In this document: positions 24,667-34,298 of the stretch, piece after piece
How the letters are laid out: each line of letters starts with the position of its first letter
Numbering within the stretch: position 1 is the stretch's first letter
Assembly (NCBI GenBank): GCA_017429525.1
Contig: JAFROT010000015.1
Coordinates: 62,001-126,000, forward strand
DNA from: Bacteroidaceae bacterium
Lineage (GTDB): Bacteria > Bacteroidota > Bacteroidia > Bacteroidales > Bacteroidaceae
Reading direction: 5' to 3'
DNA length: 64,000 nt
The notes under the pieces: generated by a model
Seen by the model: only the letters and a program-made list of their open reading frames with translations
The model's database searches: none
What the model was told of the DNA's origin: nothing
Position numbers and translations under genes: made by a program

Positions 24667-27021
24667 TTAGGATTTGCGGCTGAAGCGGCGTCGGCTGCCG
24701 GATGTGCTCTTGGGGCGCTCGTCCTGCTCGCGGATGATGTCCTGGCACTCGGCAAAGGTCAGTTCGGAAGCACGCTCCTGCTGTGCCTTCGAGAGGCGGT
24801 AGTTGTTGCCCTTGTAGCTGATGTAGGGGCCGAAGCGGCCGTTGATAATCTCCATCTCGGGCTCCTCGTCGAACTGCTTGAGGTGGCGGTCGGCCTCGGC
24901 TTGACGTTTCTCCTCGATGAGCTGTACGGCCTCTTCAAGGGTGATGGCGAGCGGGTCGATTTTGGCGGGAATGGAGACGAACTTCTTCTGATGGAGGACG
25001 TAGTTGCCATAGCGGCCAGTGCCCACGGTGACGGTGTCGCCTTCGAACTCGCCGAGGGTGCGGGGCAGGCGGAAGAGCTCGAGGGCCTCTTCGAGGGTGA
25101 TGGTCTCGATGCTCTGTCCTTTCATGAGCTGGGCGAAGCGGGGCTTCTTCTTGTCGTCGGCCACGCCGATCTGTGCCACGGGGCCGAAGCGCCCGATCTT
25201 CACGCTGACCACCTTGCCGCTCTGCGGGTCGTTGCCGAGGATGCGCTCGCCGGCGCGGAGCTCGTTCTTCTGGTTGAGGGAGTCCTCGACGAGCGGCTCG
25301 AACTCTGCCCAGAACTGGCGGATCATGCCCGTCCACTCTTCCTTGCCGTCGGCGATGGCATCAAACTCTTTCTCGACGTCGGCCGTGAAGTTGTAGTCCA
25401 TGATGGAGGGGAAGTTCTGGATGAGGAAGTCGTTGACGACGATGCCGGTGTCGGTGGGCAGCAGGCGACCGCGCTCAGCGCCGGTGACGGTGGTGGTCTT
25501 GGCGACCGCGATGTCGTGGTCGCGCAGCGTCAAAGTCGTGCAGGAGTGCTTGTCGCCGGGCTTGTCGCCCTTGACGACATATTCGCGTTGTTGGATCGTG
25601 CTGATGGTGGGTGCATACGTGGACGGGCGTCCGATGCCTAATTCCTCGAGCTTGCGTACGAGGCTGGCCTCGTTGTAGCGCGTAGGACGCTGGGTGAAGC
25701 GCTCTGTGGCTTGAACTTCGATGCGCTGCAACGACTCGCCTTGCGAGAGCGGCGGCAGCATGGTCGTCGTGTCAGCAGCCTCGGCGGCATCGTTGTCGGC
25801 ATTCTCGGCCGTGTCGCGATAGACGCGCAGGAAACCGTCGAACCTGACGACCTCGCCTGTGGCTACGAACTGCTCGTCGCGCCCGCTGATGCGAATGGTG
25901 GCCGTGGTCTTCTCGATCTCGGCGTCGGCCATCTGGCTGGCGACGGTGCGCTTCCAGATCAGATCGTAGAGGCGGCGCTCCTGCGGCGTGCCGTCGGTCA
26001 GCTCCGTGCGGTCCATGTAGGTCGGACGTATTGCCTCGTGCGCTTCTTGGGCGCCCTTGCTGGAAGTGTGGTACTGACGCGTCTTGACATACTGCTCGCC
26101 CATGAGGTCGGTGATGACAGAGCGGCTGGTGCCGAGGGCAAGCGTTGACAGGTTGACGCTGTCGGTTCGCATATAGGTGATGAGACCGTTCTCATACAGG
26201 TGCTGAGCGACAAGCATGGTTTGTGCCACGGGCAGCCCGAGCTTGTGGGCGGCTTCCTGCTGGAGCGTACTGGTCGTGAACGGAGGTGCGGGCGAGCGGT
26301 GCATGGGGCGCGTCTGAACGTCGTCGATGGTGAAGGTGGCATCGGCTGCCGAACGGAGGAAGGCTTCGGCCTCCTGGCGAGTCGGGAAACGGCGGTTGAG
26401 TTCGGCTTTCACCTGGCTGCCATTGGGCAGGGCGAAGAGGCCCGTCACGCGGAAAGAGGCTTCGCTCTTGAACGCTTGTACTTCACGCTCGCGCTCGACA
26501 ATCAGACGAACGGCTACGCTCTGCACACGCCCGGCACTGAGGCTGGGCTTGACCTTGCGCCATAACACGGGCGAGAGCTTGAAACCGACAATGCGGTCGA
26601 GCACGCGGCGCGCCTGTTGCGCATTGACCAGCGCCATGTCGACACTGCGGGGCGACTCGATGGCTGCGAGGATGGCGGGCTTGGTGATCTCGTGGAAGAC
26701 GATGCGGCGCGTCGTCTCGGGCTTCAGCTTGAGGACTTCCTGCAGATGCCATGAGATGGCCTCTCCCTCGCGGTCCTCATCGGATGCCAGCCAGATGATG
26801 TCGGACTTCTTGGCGTTCTGCTTGAGCTGGCTGACGATATGCGCCTTGTCAGCGGGAACTTCATACTGGGGCATGAAGGTGTCCGTGTCGATGCTGAAGT
26901 CCTTTTTCTTCAGGTCACGGATATGGCCGTAAGACGACATCACTTTATAGTCTTTGCCAAGGAACTTCTCGATGGTTTTGGCCTTGGCAGGCGACTCTAC
27001 GATTACAAGATTTTTGGGCAT
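24667..27021 (-). CDS. topA: DNA topoisomerase I
   Basis: 784 residues, type IA. TOPRIM domain at the N-terminus (LVIVESPAKAKTI, ASDEDREGEA), active-site Tyr283 in GLITYMRTDS, and C-terminal zinc-finger-like repeats without cysteines (GRYGNYVLH, GRFGPYISYKG), as usual in this phylum. Relaxes negative supercoils. It is first gene of the minus-strand run to the sigma factor. A TAGTTTTG element precedes the ATG, with no clear -33. Confidence 0.97.
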   Translation of the reverse strand: MPKNLVIVESPAKAKTIEKFLGKDYKVMSSYGHIRDLKKKDFSIDTDTFMPQYEVPADKAHIVSQLKQNAKKSDIIWLASDEDREGEAISWHLQEVLKLKPETTRRIVFHEITKPAILAAIESPRSVDMALVNAQQARRVLDRIVGFKLSPVLWRKVKPSLSAGRVQSVAVRLIVEREREVQAFKSEASFRVTGLFALPNGSQVKAELNRRFPTRQEAEAFLRSAADATFTIDDVQTRPMHRSPAPPFTTSTLQQEAAHKLGLPVAQTMLVAQHLYENGLITYMRTDSVNLSTLALGTSRSVITDLMGEQYVKTRQYHTSSKGAQEAHEAIRPTYMDRTELTDGTPQERRLYDLIWKRTVASQMADAEIEKTTATIRISGRDEQFVATGEVVRFDGFLRVYRDTAENADNDAAEAADTTTMLPPLSQGESLQRIEVQATERFTQRPTRYNEASLVRKLEELGIGRPSTYAPTISTIQQREYVVKGDKPGDKHSCTTLTLRDHDIAVAKTTTVTGAERGRLLPTDTGIVVNDFLIQNFPSIMDYNFTADVEKEFDAIADGKEEWTGMIRQFWAEFEPLVEDSLNQKNELRAGERILGNDPQSGKVVSVKIGRFGPVAQIGVADDKKKPRFAQLMKGQSIETITLEEALELFRLPRTLGEFEGDTVTVGTGRYGNYVLHQKKFVSIPAKIDPLAITLEEAVQLIEEKRQAEADRHLKQFDEEPEMEIINGRFGPYISYKGNNYRLSKAQQERASELTFAECQDIIREQDERPKSTSGSRRRFSRKS

Positions 27022-27105
27022 AGTTTTGCTTAATTTCCAAATTTGGCCGCAAAACTACACAAAAAAAGCGACTTACACCTTATATATATAGGAAAAAAAC
27101 ATTTT

Positions 27106-27930
27106 TTATGCGATTTCCGTATCTTTTTTGCTCTCTTGACCTATCTTTCGTACGACCAGAACAAGGCAAAAGAGGCTAACCACGGCAGCGATGCCAGCGC
27201 CGACACGTCCGCCGAGGAAGGCGATCATGCTGTCGCTGTTGGGCGAAAGGATAGCCATCGCACAAGCGAAGGAGTTGTTGAAGACGTGGATGAGCATCGG
27301 TGCAATCAGTGAGCCCGTCCACCAGTAAGCGAAGCCAAGCAGAATGCCGAGGATGAAGGCCGCGGGCATCTGGGCCGGATTCAAATGGACGAGGGCGAAG
27401 ATGGCGGCGCTGATGCCGATGGCTACGGCGGGGCCCTGCCCGGAGTCGTGCAGCTGCAGGTCGGTCTGTACGCCTCCGCGGAAGAGCAGCTCCTCAGCGA
27501 CGGGGCCCAGGACGGCGACCGTCAGCAGGCCGATGGGGTTGAACATGATCTGCTTGAAGGTCTCCTCGCCGACGAGGTCGGGCAGATTGGGGAAGAAGAC
27601 CTCCTGGAAGAGATTAACCAGCAAGATCAAAGGGAGTGCAAGCGCGAAGCAGAGCCAGGTCCGCTGTGCTTTCGGGTGGCGAATGCCTGCAAGGGTGGAC
27701 GTACGTGTGACGCTGCGGGGCCGATAAAGAAAAAAGAGAAGGATGGCCAAAACGTTCGCCAAGAATAGTGTAATGGAGAGTGTCCACTGGGTGCTAATGC
27801 CTCTTTCAAAAGGCATAAAATGGAAAATGCCAGCAAGCATACCCGCCGTGAGTTGGCTCAGCAGGAAGATGACAACGTAGACCCAGAAGGGATGGCGGGC
27901 GAGATGATGACGGAAGGCCTGGAGGTTCAT
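27106..27930 (-). CDS. CPBP family intramembrane protease
   Basis: 274 residues with about seven or eight membrane helices. The CPBP (Rce1-like/Abi) motifs are present: EELLFRGGVQ, FALVHLNP (FxxxH) and HVFNN (HxxxN). Such proteins are intramembrane glutamic-type endopeptidases, and some process peptides or act in bacteriocin immunity; the substrate here is unknown. It lies downstream of ribF with a 175-base gap. Confidence 0.9.
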   Translation of the reverse strand: MNLQAFRHHLARHPFWVYVVIFLLSQLTAGMLAGIFHFMPFERGISTQWTLSITLFLANVLAILLFFLYRPRSVTRTSTLAGIRHPKAQRTWLCFALALPLILLVNLFQEVFFPNLPDLVGEETFKQIMFNPIGLLTVAVLGPVAEELLFRGGVQTDLQLHDSGQGPAVAIGISAAIFALVHLNPAQMPAAFILGILLGFAYWWTGSLIAPMLIHVFNNSFACAMAILSPNSDSMIAFLGGRVGAGIAAVVSLFCLVLVVRKIGQESKKDTEIA

Positions 27931-28105
27931 AATGTGTTGTTTATATGCGATGTTGAATTCGTGTGGATTTCTTGACAGCGGTGCTCAAACCTGTCAAACT
28001 TACCCTTTATGAAAGGGACCGAAGGAAAGTGACCCTGCCACCGCCTTCCACCTTTTGAATAAATGTGCGCTTACAATCAGCTTGCCTTGTCAGTTTGTTG
28101 ATTTC

Positions 28106-29071
28106 TTAAGATTTAACCGATCTTTGCATGCGTGACGTCAGGATATGGAGAGCCCTTTCGCGGTCGGTCTGCAACTGTTGTGCTAATTGGGCTTCGCTGT
28201 CGAACCGCTGTTCTTCACGCAGGCGTGCGATAAAAGATAAGGTGAGTTCCTGCCCATAGAGGTCCTCGTTCAGGTCGAAGAGGTTGGCTTCGATGGTGAT
28301 ATTGTCGCCATTGTCAATGGTGGGGCGCCGACCTATATTCACCATTCCCCTTGAGCGTTCGGTCGTTATGGCGTAAGCGCCGCAGGCGGGGAGCACCTTC
28401 GAAGGGGTAAGCCCCTCGAGGTTGGCTGTTGGGAACCCCAATTGACGACCTAAAGCGTGACCGTGAACGACGCGTCCTGTCCACGTATACGGGCGACCGA
28501 GCAACCTGTTGGCTACTTCAACATCGCCCGTCTCGAGTGCACGACGGATGGCAGAGCTGCTGACATGCTCGCCCTCAAACTCCTGTGCCAGTACCACCTC
28601 TATACCCAGCTCTTGGCCATAGGCAAGATACTCTTCGAAGCCTTCGCCTTGCGGACGACCGAAGTGGTGATCATAGCCGATGACGAGCACGTCCACGCCC
28701 AACTGTCGACGCAACACGCTGCCCATGAACTCACGAGCAGACAGTGCAGCCATCGCGTGGTCAAAAGGCAGCACGTAGATATCGTCGACACCCGTGGCGT
28801 GGAGGAGACGTTGCTTCTCGTCGGCTGTAGTCAGCAGACGGGGCGTCTGATCGGGAGCGAAGACCGACCGGGGATGGCGGTCGAAGGTGATGAGCAGCGA
28901 GCGTGCACCACGACGTCTCGCCTCATCCTGCACTTGCTGGATGAGGAACTGATGACCGCGGTGAACGCCATCGAAGAAGCCTATAGAACAAACAGTAGAC
29001 AATGGACTATGGACAATGAAGAATGGGCAATGAACCGCTCGGCGCGTAGCGACGCTTCTTGGAGGTATCAA
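28106..29071 (-). CDS. ribF: Bifunctional riboflavin kinase/FAD synthetase with repeat-altered start
   Basis: FAD synthetase part: SIGFFDGVHRGHQ, VIGYDHHFG, SSSAIRRALE. Riboflavin kinase part: GRVVHGHALGRQLGFPTAN and NIGRRPTID. Makes FMN and FAD. The start is uncertain. The frame opens after a TGA at 29077-29075, and no ATG occurs before the GFFDGVH motif. The listed start is a TTG at 29071. A second TTG lies shortly before the GFFDGVH motif. The normal N-terminus has been overwritten by a repeat (28983-29101), so residues up to about 28 are repeat-coded. Confidence 0.88.
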   Translation of the reverse strand: MIPPRSVATRRAVHCPFFIVHSPLSTVCSIGFFDGVHRGHQFLIQQVQDEARRRGARSLLITFDRHPRSVFAPDQTPRLLTTADEKQRLLHATGVDDIYVLPFDHAMAALSAREFMGSVLRRQLGVDVLVIGYDHHFGRPQGEGFEEYLAYGQELGIEVVLAQEFEGEHVSSSAIRRALETGDVEVANRLLGRPYTWTGRVVHGHALGRQLGFPTANLEGLTPSKVLPACGAYAITTERSRGMVNIGRRPTIDNGDNITIEANLFDLNEDLYGQELTLSFIARLREEQRFDSEAQLAQQLQTDRERALHILTSRMQRSVKS

Positions 29072-29130
29072 GCGTCACCCTTCGGGATGCCGAGCGGACC
29101 CTTCAAGAATGGAAGATGGACAGTGGAAGC
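28983..29130. repeat. Repeat core pair and 7-bp arrays across the ribF start
   Basis: Heptamer-like units (28985-29032), an inverted copy of the GCGTCGCTACGCGCC core (29033-29057), a diverged direct copy (29067-29101, ATCAAGCGTC...GCCGAGCGG) and more heptamers (29102-29130). The ribF reading frame begins inside this block. Confidence 0.8.
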
Positions 29131-29162
29131 AAGCGCAAGGGCGTCAGCTTATTTCACATAGT

Positions 29163-29224
29163 CCATCTTCATTCTATATTTTATATTTTACCTTTTATAT
29201 TTTATATATTTTATATTTTTTTCC
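29163..29224. repeat. 7-bp TATTTTA array downstream of ddh
   Basis: About eight units of TATTTTA type run up to the ddh stop at 29227. The unit is the same as at 20608-20662, but I see no facing inverted array here. Confidence 0.7.
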
Positions 29225-29226
29225 TC

Positions 29227-30126
29227 TTACACCAGATGTCCTACGATGGCTTCGCGGTCACCAGGTAGCAGGTCGATGACGGGAATCTCAATCATCGTGT
29301 AGCAGCCAGGCTGCTGACGCATCGACGCGCGTGCCACGTTGACCAGCACTTGGGCGGTAAGGGCCGGGTTGTTGATCTTCATGTTGAATTCGAAGAGCTG
29401 GTTGTGAGTCTGGCCGCTGACACCCTTGCGGACGAGGTTCACGCCGTGACCGACATCGTTCAGATCCTTCACGCAAGGAACTTGGTTGACGTGTGTCTCG
29501 TCGTTCACGAAATAGGGGTCCGTGAGTATGGCTTTCTTTACTGTCTCGAAATCGGCCCCTTCTTCCAACTCCACGTACACCATGCGACGATGGATGCCTG
29601 TACCGACGGGGATGGTCACGCTCAGCGCGTCGCGCACGCCGGCAATGGCGCGGACTGCTACAGAGTGCCCCATCGAGCGGCCGGGACCGAAGTTGGTGTA
29701 AGTGATGCCTTTAGGCGCGAGGCTCTCCATGAGCGTGCGTACGACACTGTCCGACCCTGGGTCCCAGCCGGCGCTGATAATGCTGACGGCTCCTCCGGCC
29801 TTGGCAGCGGCATCGAGCGAGCGGCGCAGCTGAACGATTTGCGTGTGGATGTCGAACGAATCGACCGTATTGATGCCCAGTGCGAGAATATCCTTTGCGT
29901 AGGCTTCCACGCTGCGAGTGGGGGTGGCGAGTATCGCCACATCGACATCCTCCAGTTCGCGGATGTCCTTCACTACCTTATAGCCTTCCAATTCTTTGGG
30001 CAGGTCCTCAGCGCCACGGCGACGCACGATGCCTGCAACTTCCATATCGGGAGCCTCGATGAGGGCCTCGAGTGTGTACTTTCCAATATTGCCGTAACCG
30101 ACGACGGCTGCACGAATCTTTTTCAT
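29227..30126 (-). CDS. ddh: meso-Diaminopimelate dehydrogenase
   Basis: 299 residues. Catalyses the one-step NADPH route from tetrahydrodipicolinate to meso-DAP, used for lysine and peptidoglycan. The nucleotide-binding start is [17 protein letters not shown]. Substrate-binding blocks are visible: [36 protein letters not shown] and [18 protein letters not shown] (in part). The family is restricted in distribution and is common in Bacteroidales. Confidence 0.95.
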   Translation of the reverse strand: MKKIRAAVVGYGNIGKYTLEALIEAPDMEVAGIVRRRGAEDLPKELEGYKVVKDIRELEDVDVAILATPTRSVEAYAKDILALGINTVDSFDIHTQIVQLRRSLDAAAKAGGAVSIISAGWDPGSDSVVRTLMESLAPKGITYTNFGPGRSMGHSVAVRAIAGVRDALSVTIPVGTGIHRRMVYVELEEGADFETVKKAILTDPYFVNDETHVNQVPCVKDLNDVGHGVNLVRKGVSGQTHNQLFEFNMKINNPALTAQVLVNVARASMRQQPGCYTMIEIPVIDLLPGDREAIVGHLV

Positions 30127-30195
30127 TGTGTTTGTAATTTGAATGTGATGAATCGTTGGGTTTATGTGAGTGATTAGTGATGAGTCAGACTGCGA

Positions 30196-31197
30196 TTATT
30201 CGCTAAGGATCTTCTCGATAGTCAGAAGTTCCTCCGCCGTGAATGCAGGGCTGTTGAGGCACGCGAGGTTGCGGCGCAGCTGCTCAGGCGAACTGGCCCC
30301 TATGATTACGCTTGTGACCTCCTTGTGATGAAGTATCCACGCGAGAGCCATCGTTGCCAGAGCCTCTCCGCGCTGGGCGGCCAGGTCGTTGAGACGGCCG
30401 ATGCGGGTGAGCATGGCAGGAGTCAAGGCGTCAGCCTTTAGGAAACGAGGGTCGTGGGCTATACGGCTGTCGGCCGGGATGCCGTGAAGATAGCGGTCGG
30501 TCAACAGGCCCTGTGCAAGCGGCGAAAACGAGATGAAGCCGGTGCCCGCCTCATAAGCCGTGCTGAGGATGCCTTCGTTCAGCGGTTGCTGGTCAAACAA
30601 GTTCAGTCGCCCTTGGTAGATAAGGCATGGAACATGCTGTTCGCGCAGGTATTGATAACCATATTGTGCAGCCTCTTTCGGCCAACGGCTCAATCCGATG
30701 TATAGGGCCTTGCCTGCACGGACGATGTCGACGAGCGTCTGGAGCGTCTCGTCAAGGGGCGTCTCGTGGTCGTAGCGATGGCAGTAGAAGAGGTCAACAT
30801 AATCGATACGGAGCCGACGAAGACTTTGGTCAAGACTGGCCATCATGTGCTTGCGCGAAGCCCACGAGCCATAGGGGCCGTCCCACATGTCATAGGCGGC
30901 CTTGGTGGCGATGAAGAGTTCGTCGCGATGCCGGCTGAGGTCGTCGTGCAGGAATTTGCCCAGGCGTTCCTCGGCGGCACCTGGTTCGGGGCCATAGTTG
31001 TTGGCCAGGTCGAAATGCGTGATGCCGGCATCGAAGGCTGCACGGACGATGGCACGACTCTGCTCCTCGGGCGTCACGCATCCGAAGTTGTGCCAGAATC
31101 CTAAAGAGAGAGCGGGCAGGAGCACGCCCGAGCGCCCGCAGCGGCGATAGCTCATGCCCGACGTATAGCGGGCGGGGTTGGCTGAATAGATAGTCAT
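30196..31197 (-). CDS. Aldo/keto reductase, YghZ-type
   Basis: 333 residues. The catalytic tetrad of aldo/keto reductases is Asp63, Tyr68 (DLANNYGP), Lys99 (IATKAA) and His140 (FYCHRYD). The N-terminus and the VIIGASSPEQL end match the L-glyceraldehyde-3-phosphate reductase/potassium-channel-beta-like branch. NADPH-dependent reduction of small aldehydes is the likely reaction. It has its own promoter, so it is not strictly part of the polA unit. Confidence 0.9.
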   Translation of the reverse strand: MTIYSANPARYTSGMSYRRCGRSGVLLPALSLGFWHNFGCVTPEEQSRAIVRAAFDAGITHFDLANNYGPEPGAAEERLGKFLHDDLSRHRDELFIATKAAYDMWDGPYGSWASRKHMMASLDQSLRRLRIDYVDLFYCHRYDHETPLDETLQTLVDIVRAGKALYIGLSRWPKEAAQYGYQYLREQHVPCLIYQGRLNLFDQQPLNEGILSTAYEAGTGFISFSPLAQGLLTDRYLHGIPADSRIAHDPRFLKADALTPAMLTRIGRLNDLAAQRGEALATMALAWILHHKEVTSVIIGASSPEQLRRNLACLNSPAFTAEELLTIEKILSE

Positions 31198-31227
31198 AGG
31201 CGGTATATGCTTTCGTCATTGACGGCG

Positions 31228-31283
31228 CAAAAGTAGCAAAATGTCAGCAAATGGCAAAGGATATAGAGCAAAATGTCAGCAAA
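31228..31283 (-). promoter_or_regulatory. Promoter and candidate operator repeats for the aldo/keto reductase
   Basis: On the minus strand, TTTG at 31258-31255, a 19-nt gap, and TACTTTTG at 31235-31228. The 16-bp direct repeat GCAAAATGTCAGCAAA lies at 31236-31251, exactly filling the promoter spacer, and again at 31268-31283, 32 bp away (about three helical turns). The spacing suggests a repressor or activator site. Confidence 0.65.
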
Positions 31284-31316
31284 ATACCTATATTTGATGA
31301 TGTTTATTGTCCGAAA

Positions 31317-34175
31317 TCAATGGGCTTCGAGCCAATTCTCGCCCCAACCGGCATCCGCAATCAGTGGAACGCTCAGGTTCATGGCGCCCTGCATCTCGGT
31401 GATGACGATTTGCTCTACGCGCTCGCGCTCCTCGGGGACGACACTGAAGTTGAGTTCGTCGTGGACTTGCAGGATCATCTTCGAGCGGAGGTGCTCCTGG
31501 GCAAAGCGGCGATGGATGCGAACCATGGCGACCTTGATGATGTCGGCAGCCGACCCTTGAATGGGCGCGTTGATGGCGTTGCGCTCGGCAAAGCCGCGTA
31601 CGGTCGCGTTGGCCGAATTGATGTCACGCAGATAGCAGCGTCGGCCGAGTATGGTCTCGGTGAAGCCATGCTCGCGCGCACGAGCTATACTTTCCTGCAT
31701 GTAGGCGTGTACGCGAGGGTAGGTTGCGAAATAATTGTCGATGAGCTGCTTGGACTCTGTACGGCTGATGCCGAGACGCTCGGTCAGGCCGAAGGCTGTG
31801 ATACCATAGATAATCCCAAAGTTGGCGGTCTTGGCACGGCTGCGCTCTTCGCGCGTGACCTCATCAATTGCTTTATGGAAAATCTTGGCGGCCGTGGCTG
31901 CATGAATATCATGCCCGAGTCGGAAATCCTCAATCAGGCCTTCGTCGCCGCTGAGGTGCGCCATGATGCGGAGCTCGATCTGCGAGTAGTCGGCCGAGAA
32001 GAACAATTGTCCAGGCTCGGGCACGAATGCCTTGCGGATTTCTTTGCCGTCGGCGGTGCGTACGGGGATGTTCTGCAGATTAGGGTTCGAGCTGGACAAA
32101 CGTCCGGTAGCTGTAATGGTCTGGTTGAAAGAAGTATGAATGTGCCCTGTCTTCGGGTTGATCAGTTTGGGCAGCGCCTCGAGATAGGTGCTGATGAGCT
32201 TCTGCTTCCCGCGGTAGTCGAGGATCTTCTCGACGATGGGATTCTTGCTTTTGATGCGCTGCAGGATCTCTTCGTTCGTTGAGTAGGCGCCGGTCTTTGT
32301 CTTCTTGGCGTTGGGCAGTAACTTCATGCGCTCGAAGAGCACTTCACCGACTTGCTTGGGCGAATTGACATTGAACTCCGTGCCCGCAAGCTCGTAGATC
32401 TCCTTCTCGGTTGCCGCGAGTTCTGCGGTCAGCACCTCGCTGGCTTGGCGCAGTGCTTCGGTGTCCAGGCAGACGCCCGTCCATTCCATGTCAGCAAGCA
32501 CGGGCATGAGGGGCATCTCCACTTCCTCAAACAGTTGCTTGGCGCGTTCGGCTTCAAGCATGGGCGCGAACACGCGCTTCAGTTGGAGCGTGACGTCGGC
32601 GTCCTCGGCTGCATAAGGGCAGACCTCCTCGACAGGCACTTCGCGCATCGTCAGTTGCTTCTTTCCACGTTCCTTCGTGCCGATGAGCGTGTCGATGTGG
32701 ATGGTCCTGTAGTGAAGATAGACCTCGGCCAGATAGTCCATTCCATGGCGCCCTTCGGGTTGGAGGAGGTAGTGGGCAATCATCGTGTCCCACATAGGCG
32801 CAGCGAGGGTGATGCCGTAGTTGTGAAGGACGGTGAGGTCGTATTTCAGGTTCTGCCCTATTTTCAGGATCTTGTCGTTCTCGTAGACAGGGCGGAACTC
32901 CTCGAGGATAGCCTGTGCTGCCTCACGCTCCTCTGGAACGGGAATGTAGAAGGCCTCGCGCTCATGGATGGCAAAACTCAGGCCCACGAGTTCGGCGTCG
33001 ATGGCTTCGGTGGAAGTCGTCTCAGTGTCCATAGAGACTTCCGTGGCGGTCAGCAGGCGGCTGATGAGTTCTGCCCTGGCGGCGGGAGTATCGACGAGGT
33101 GATAGACCGCTCCGCTCTCTGGATAGGACGTGAGTGGCTGTGCGGCATCGGGCGCAGCAGGCGTGGGGCGCTCCTCTGGCTGAACGGCGTTGTCGGTGGG
33201 ACGAGTAGATGTTGCTGTAGCAGGCCCTTCGGCTGCGCCGAACAGGTCGAGCTGGGCATCGGCTTCCTTTGTGGCTTGTTTCGTCTTTGCGGGTGATGGC
33301 GTAAGCTCTGCACCGCCAAACTTGCGGTTGATCAGGCTCCGCATCTCGAGGTCGGTGAACTGCTGGATGAGCGTCTCGCGGTCAGGCTCGACGTACGCCA
33401 GCATTTCGAGGTCGAGGGTGATGGGCACGTCGGTGACGATCTGTGCCAACCATCGTGAGAGCTCAATCTGTTCGCGGCTGCTCTCGACGCGCTCCTTCAG
33501 CTTGCCTTTCAGCTGGTCGGTCGAGGCCAGCAGGTTCTCGATCGAACCGAATTGCTGCACAAGCGTGGCCGCTGTTTTCTCGCCTACGCCGGGACAGCCG
33601 GGAATGTTGTCCGAGGCATCGCCCATCAGCCCGAGGATATCCACGACCTGCGTCGGCCGTTCTATCCCCCATTTGGCGCAGACCTCTGCAGGACCGAGGA
33701 TGTCGAAGCCTGCGCCCATTGTCTTGGGCTTGAACATCGACACGTGAGGCGTGACCAGCTGGCCGTAGTCCTTGTCGGGCGTCATCATGTAGGTCTCGAT
33801 GCCAGCCGCCTCGGCTTGTGCCGCCAGCGTGCCAATGACGTCGTCGGCCTCATAGCCTTCGACTTCGAGCACGGGGATGTGGTAGGACTTGAGGATCTCC
33901 TTGATGACGGGAACGCCGAAGCGGATGGCTTCGGGCGTCTCCTCGCGCTGTGCCTTGTACGGCGGGTAAGCCTTATGGCGGAAAGTGCCGCCGTGGGGGT
34001 CGAAGGCTACGCCGATGTGCGTCGGTTGTTCCTTCGCGAGGACTTCCTCGAGTGTGTTGAAGAAGCCGAAGATGGCTGAGACGTTCTCGCCGCGGCTGTT
34101 GATGCGCGGATTCTTGATGAGGCCGTAGTAGGCACGGTAGATAAGCGCGTAGGCGTCGAGCAAGAAGAGCTTCAT
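31317..34175 (-). CDS. polA: DNA polymerase I
   Basis: 952 residues in three parts. The 5'-3' exonuclease/flap domain is at about 1-290 (LLDAYALIYRAYYG, GVGEKTAATLVQQFG). The 3'-5' exonuclease domain starts near 380 and keeps its metal residues Asp383 and Glu385 (MDTETT), so proofreading should be active. The polymerase domain has Asp729 (DYSQIELR), the O-helix region and QVHDELNFSV. Residues about 290-360 form a low-complexity linker rich in Ala, Pro and Thr. Functions in repair and Okazaki fragment maturation. Confidence 0.97.
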   Translation of the reverse strand: MKLFLLDAYALIYRAYYGLIKNPRINSRGENVSAIFGFFNTLEEVLAKEQPTHIGVAFDPHGGTFRHKAYPPYKAQREETPEAIRFGVPVIKEILKSYHIPVLEVEGYEADDVIGTLAAQAEAAGIETYMMTPDKDYGQLVTPHVSMFKPKTMGAGFDILGPAEVCAKWGIERPTQVVDILGLMGDASDNIPGCPGVGEKTAATLVQQFGSIENLLASTDQLKGKLKERVESSREQIELSRWLAQIVTDVPITLDLEMLAYVEPDRETLIQQFTDLEMRSLINRKFGGAELTPSPAKTKQATKEADAQLDLFGAAEGPATATSTRPTDNAVQPEERPTPAAPDAAQPLTSYPESGAVYHLVDTPAARAELISRLLTATEVSMDTETTSTEAIDAELVGLSFAIHEREAFYIPVPEEREAAQAILEEFRPVYENDKILKIGQNLKYDLTVLHNYGITLAAPMWDTMIAHYLLQPEGRHGMDYLAEVYLHYRTIHIDTLIGTKERGKKQLTMREVPVEEVCPYAAEDADVTLQLKRVFAPMLEAERAKQLFEEVEMPLMPVLADMEWTGVCLDTEALRQASEVLTAELAATEKEIYELAGTEFNVNSPKQVGEVLFERMKLLPNAKKTKTGAYSTNEEILQRIKSKNPIVEKILDYRGKQKLISTYLEALPKLINPKTGHIHTSFNQTITATGRLSSSNPNLQNIPVRTADGKEIRKAFVPEPGQLFFSADYSQIELRIMAHLSGDEGLIEDFRLGHDIHAATAAKIFHKAIDEVTREERSRAKTANFGIIYGITAFGLTERLGISRTESKQLIDNYFATYPRVHAYMQESIARAREHGFTETILGRRCYLRDINSANATVRGFAERNAINAPIQGSAADIIKVAMVRIHRRFAQEHLRSKMILQVHDELNFSVVPEERERVEQIVITEMQGAMNLSVPLIADAGWGENWLEAH

Positions 34176-34298
34176 AGTTGGGGCACTTTAAGTCGTTTCG
34201 TTTTCGGGCGCAAAAATACAGCTTTTCTTTGGAATAACCACGGAAAAGCGTGAAACCTTTTCGAAAAAACATCCAAGAGGGCTTCCCGCCCGCCCACC

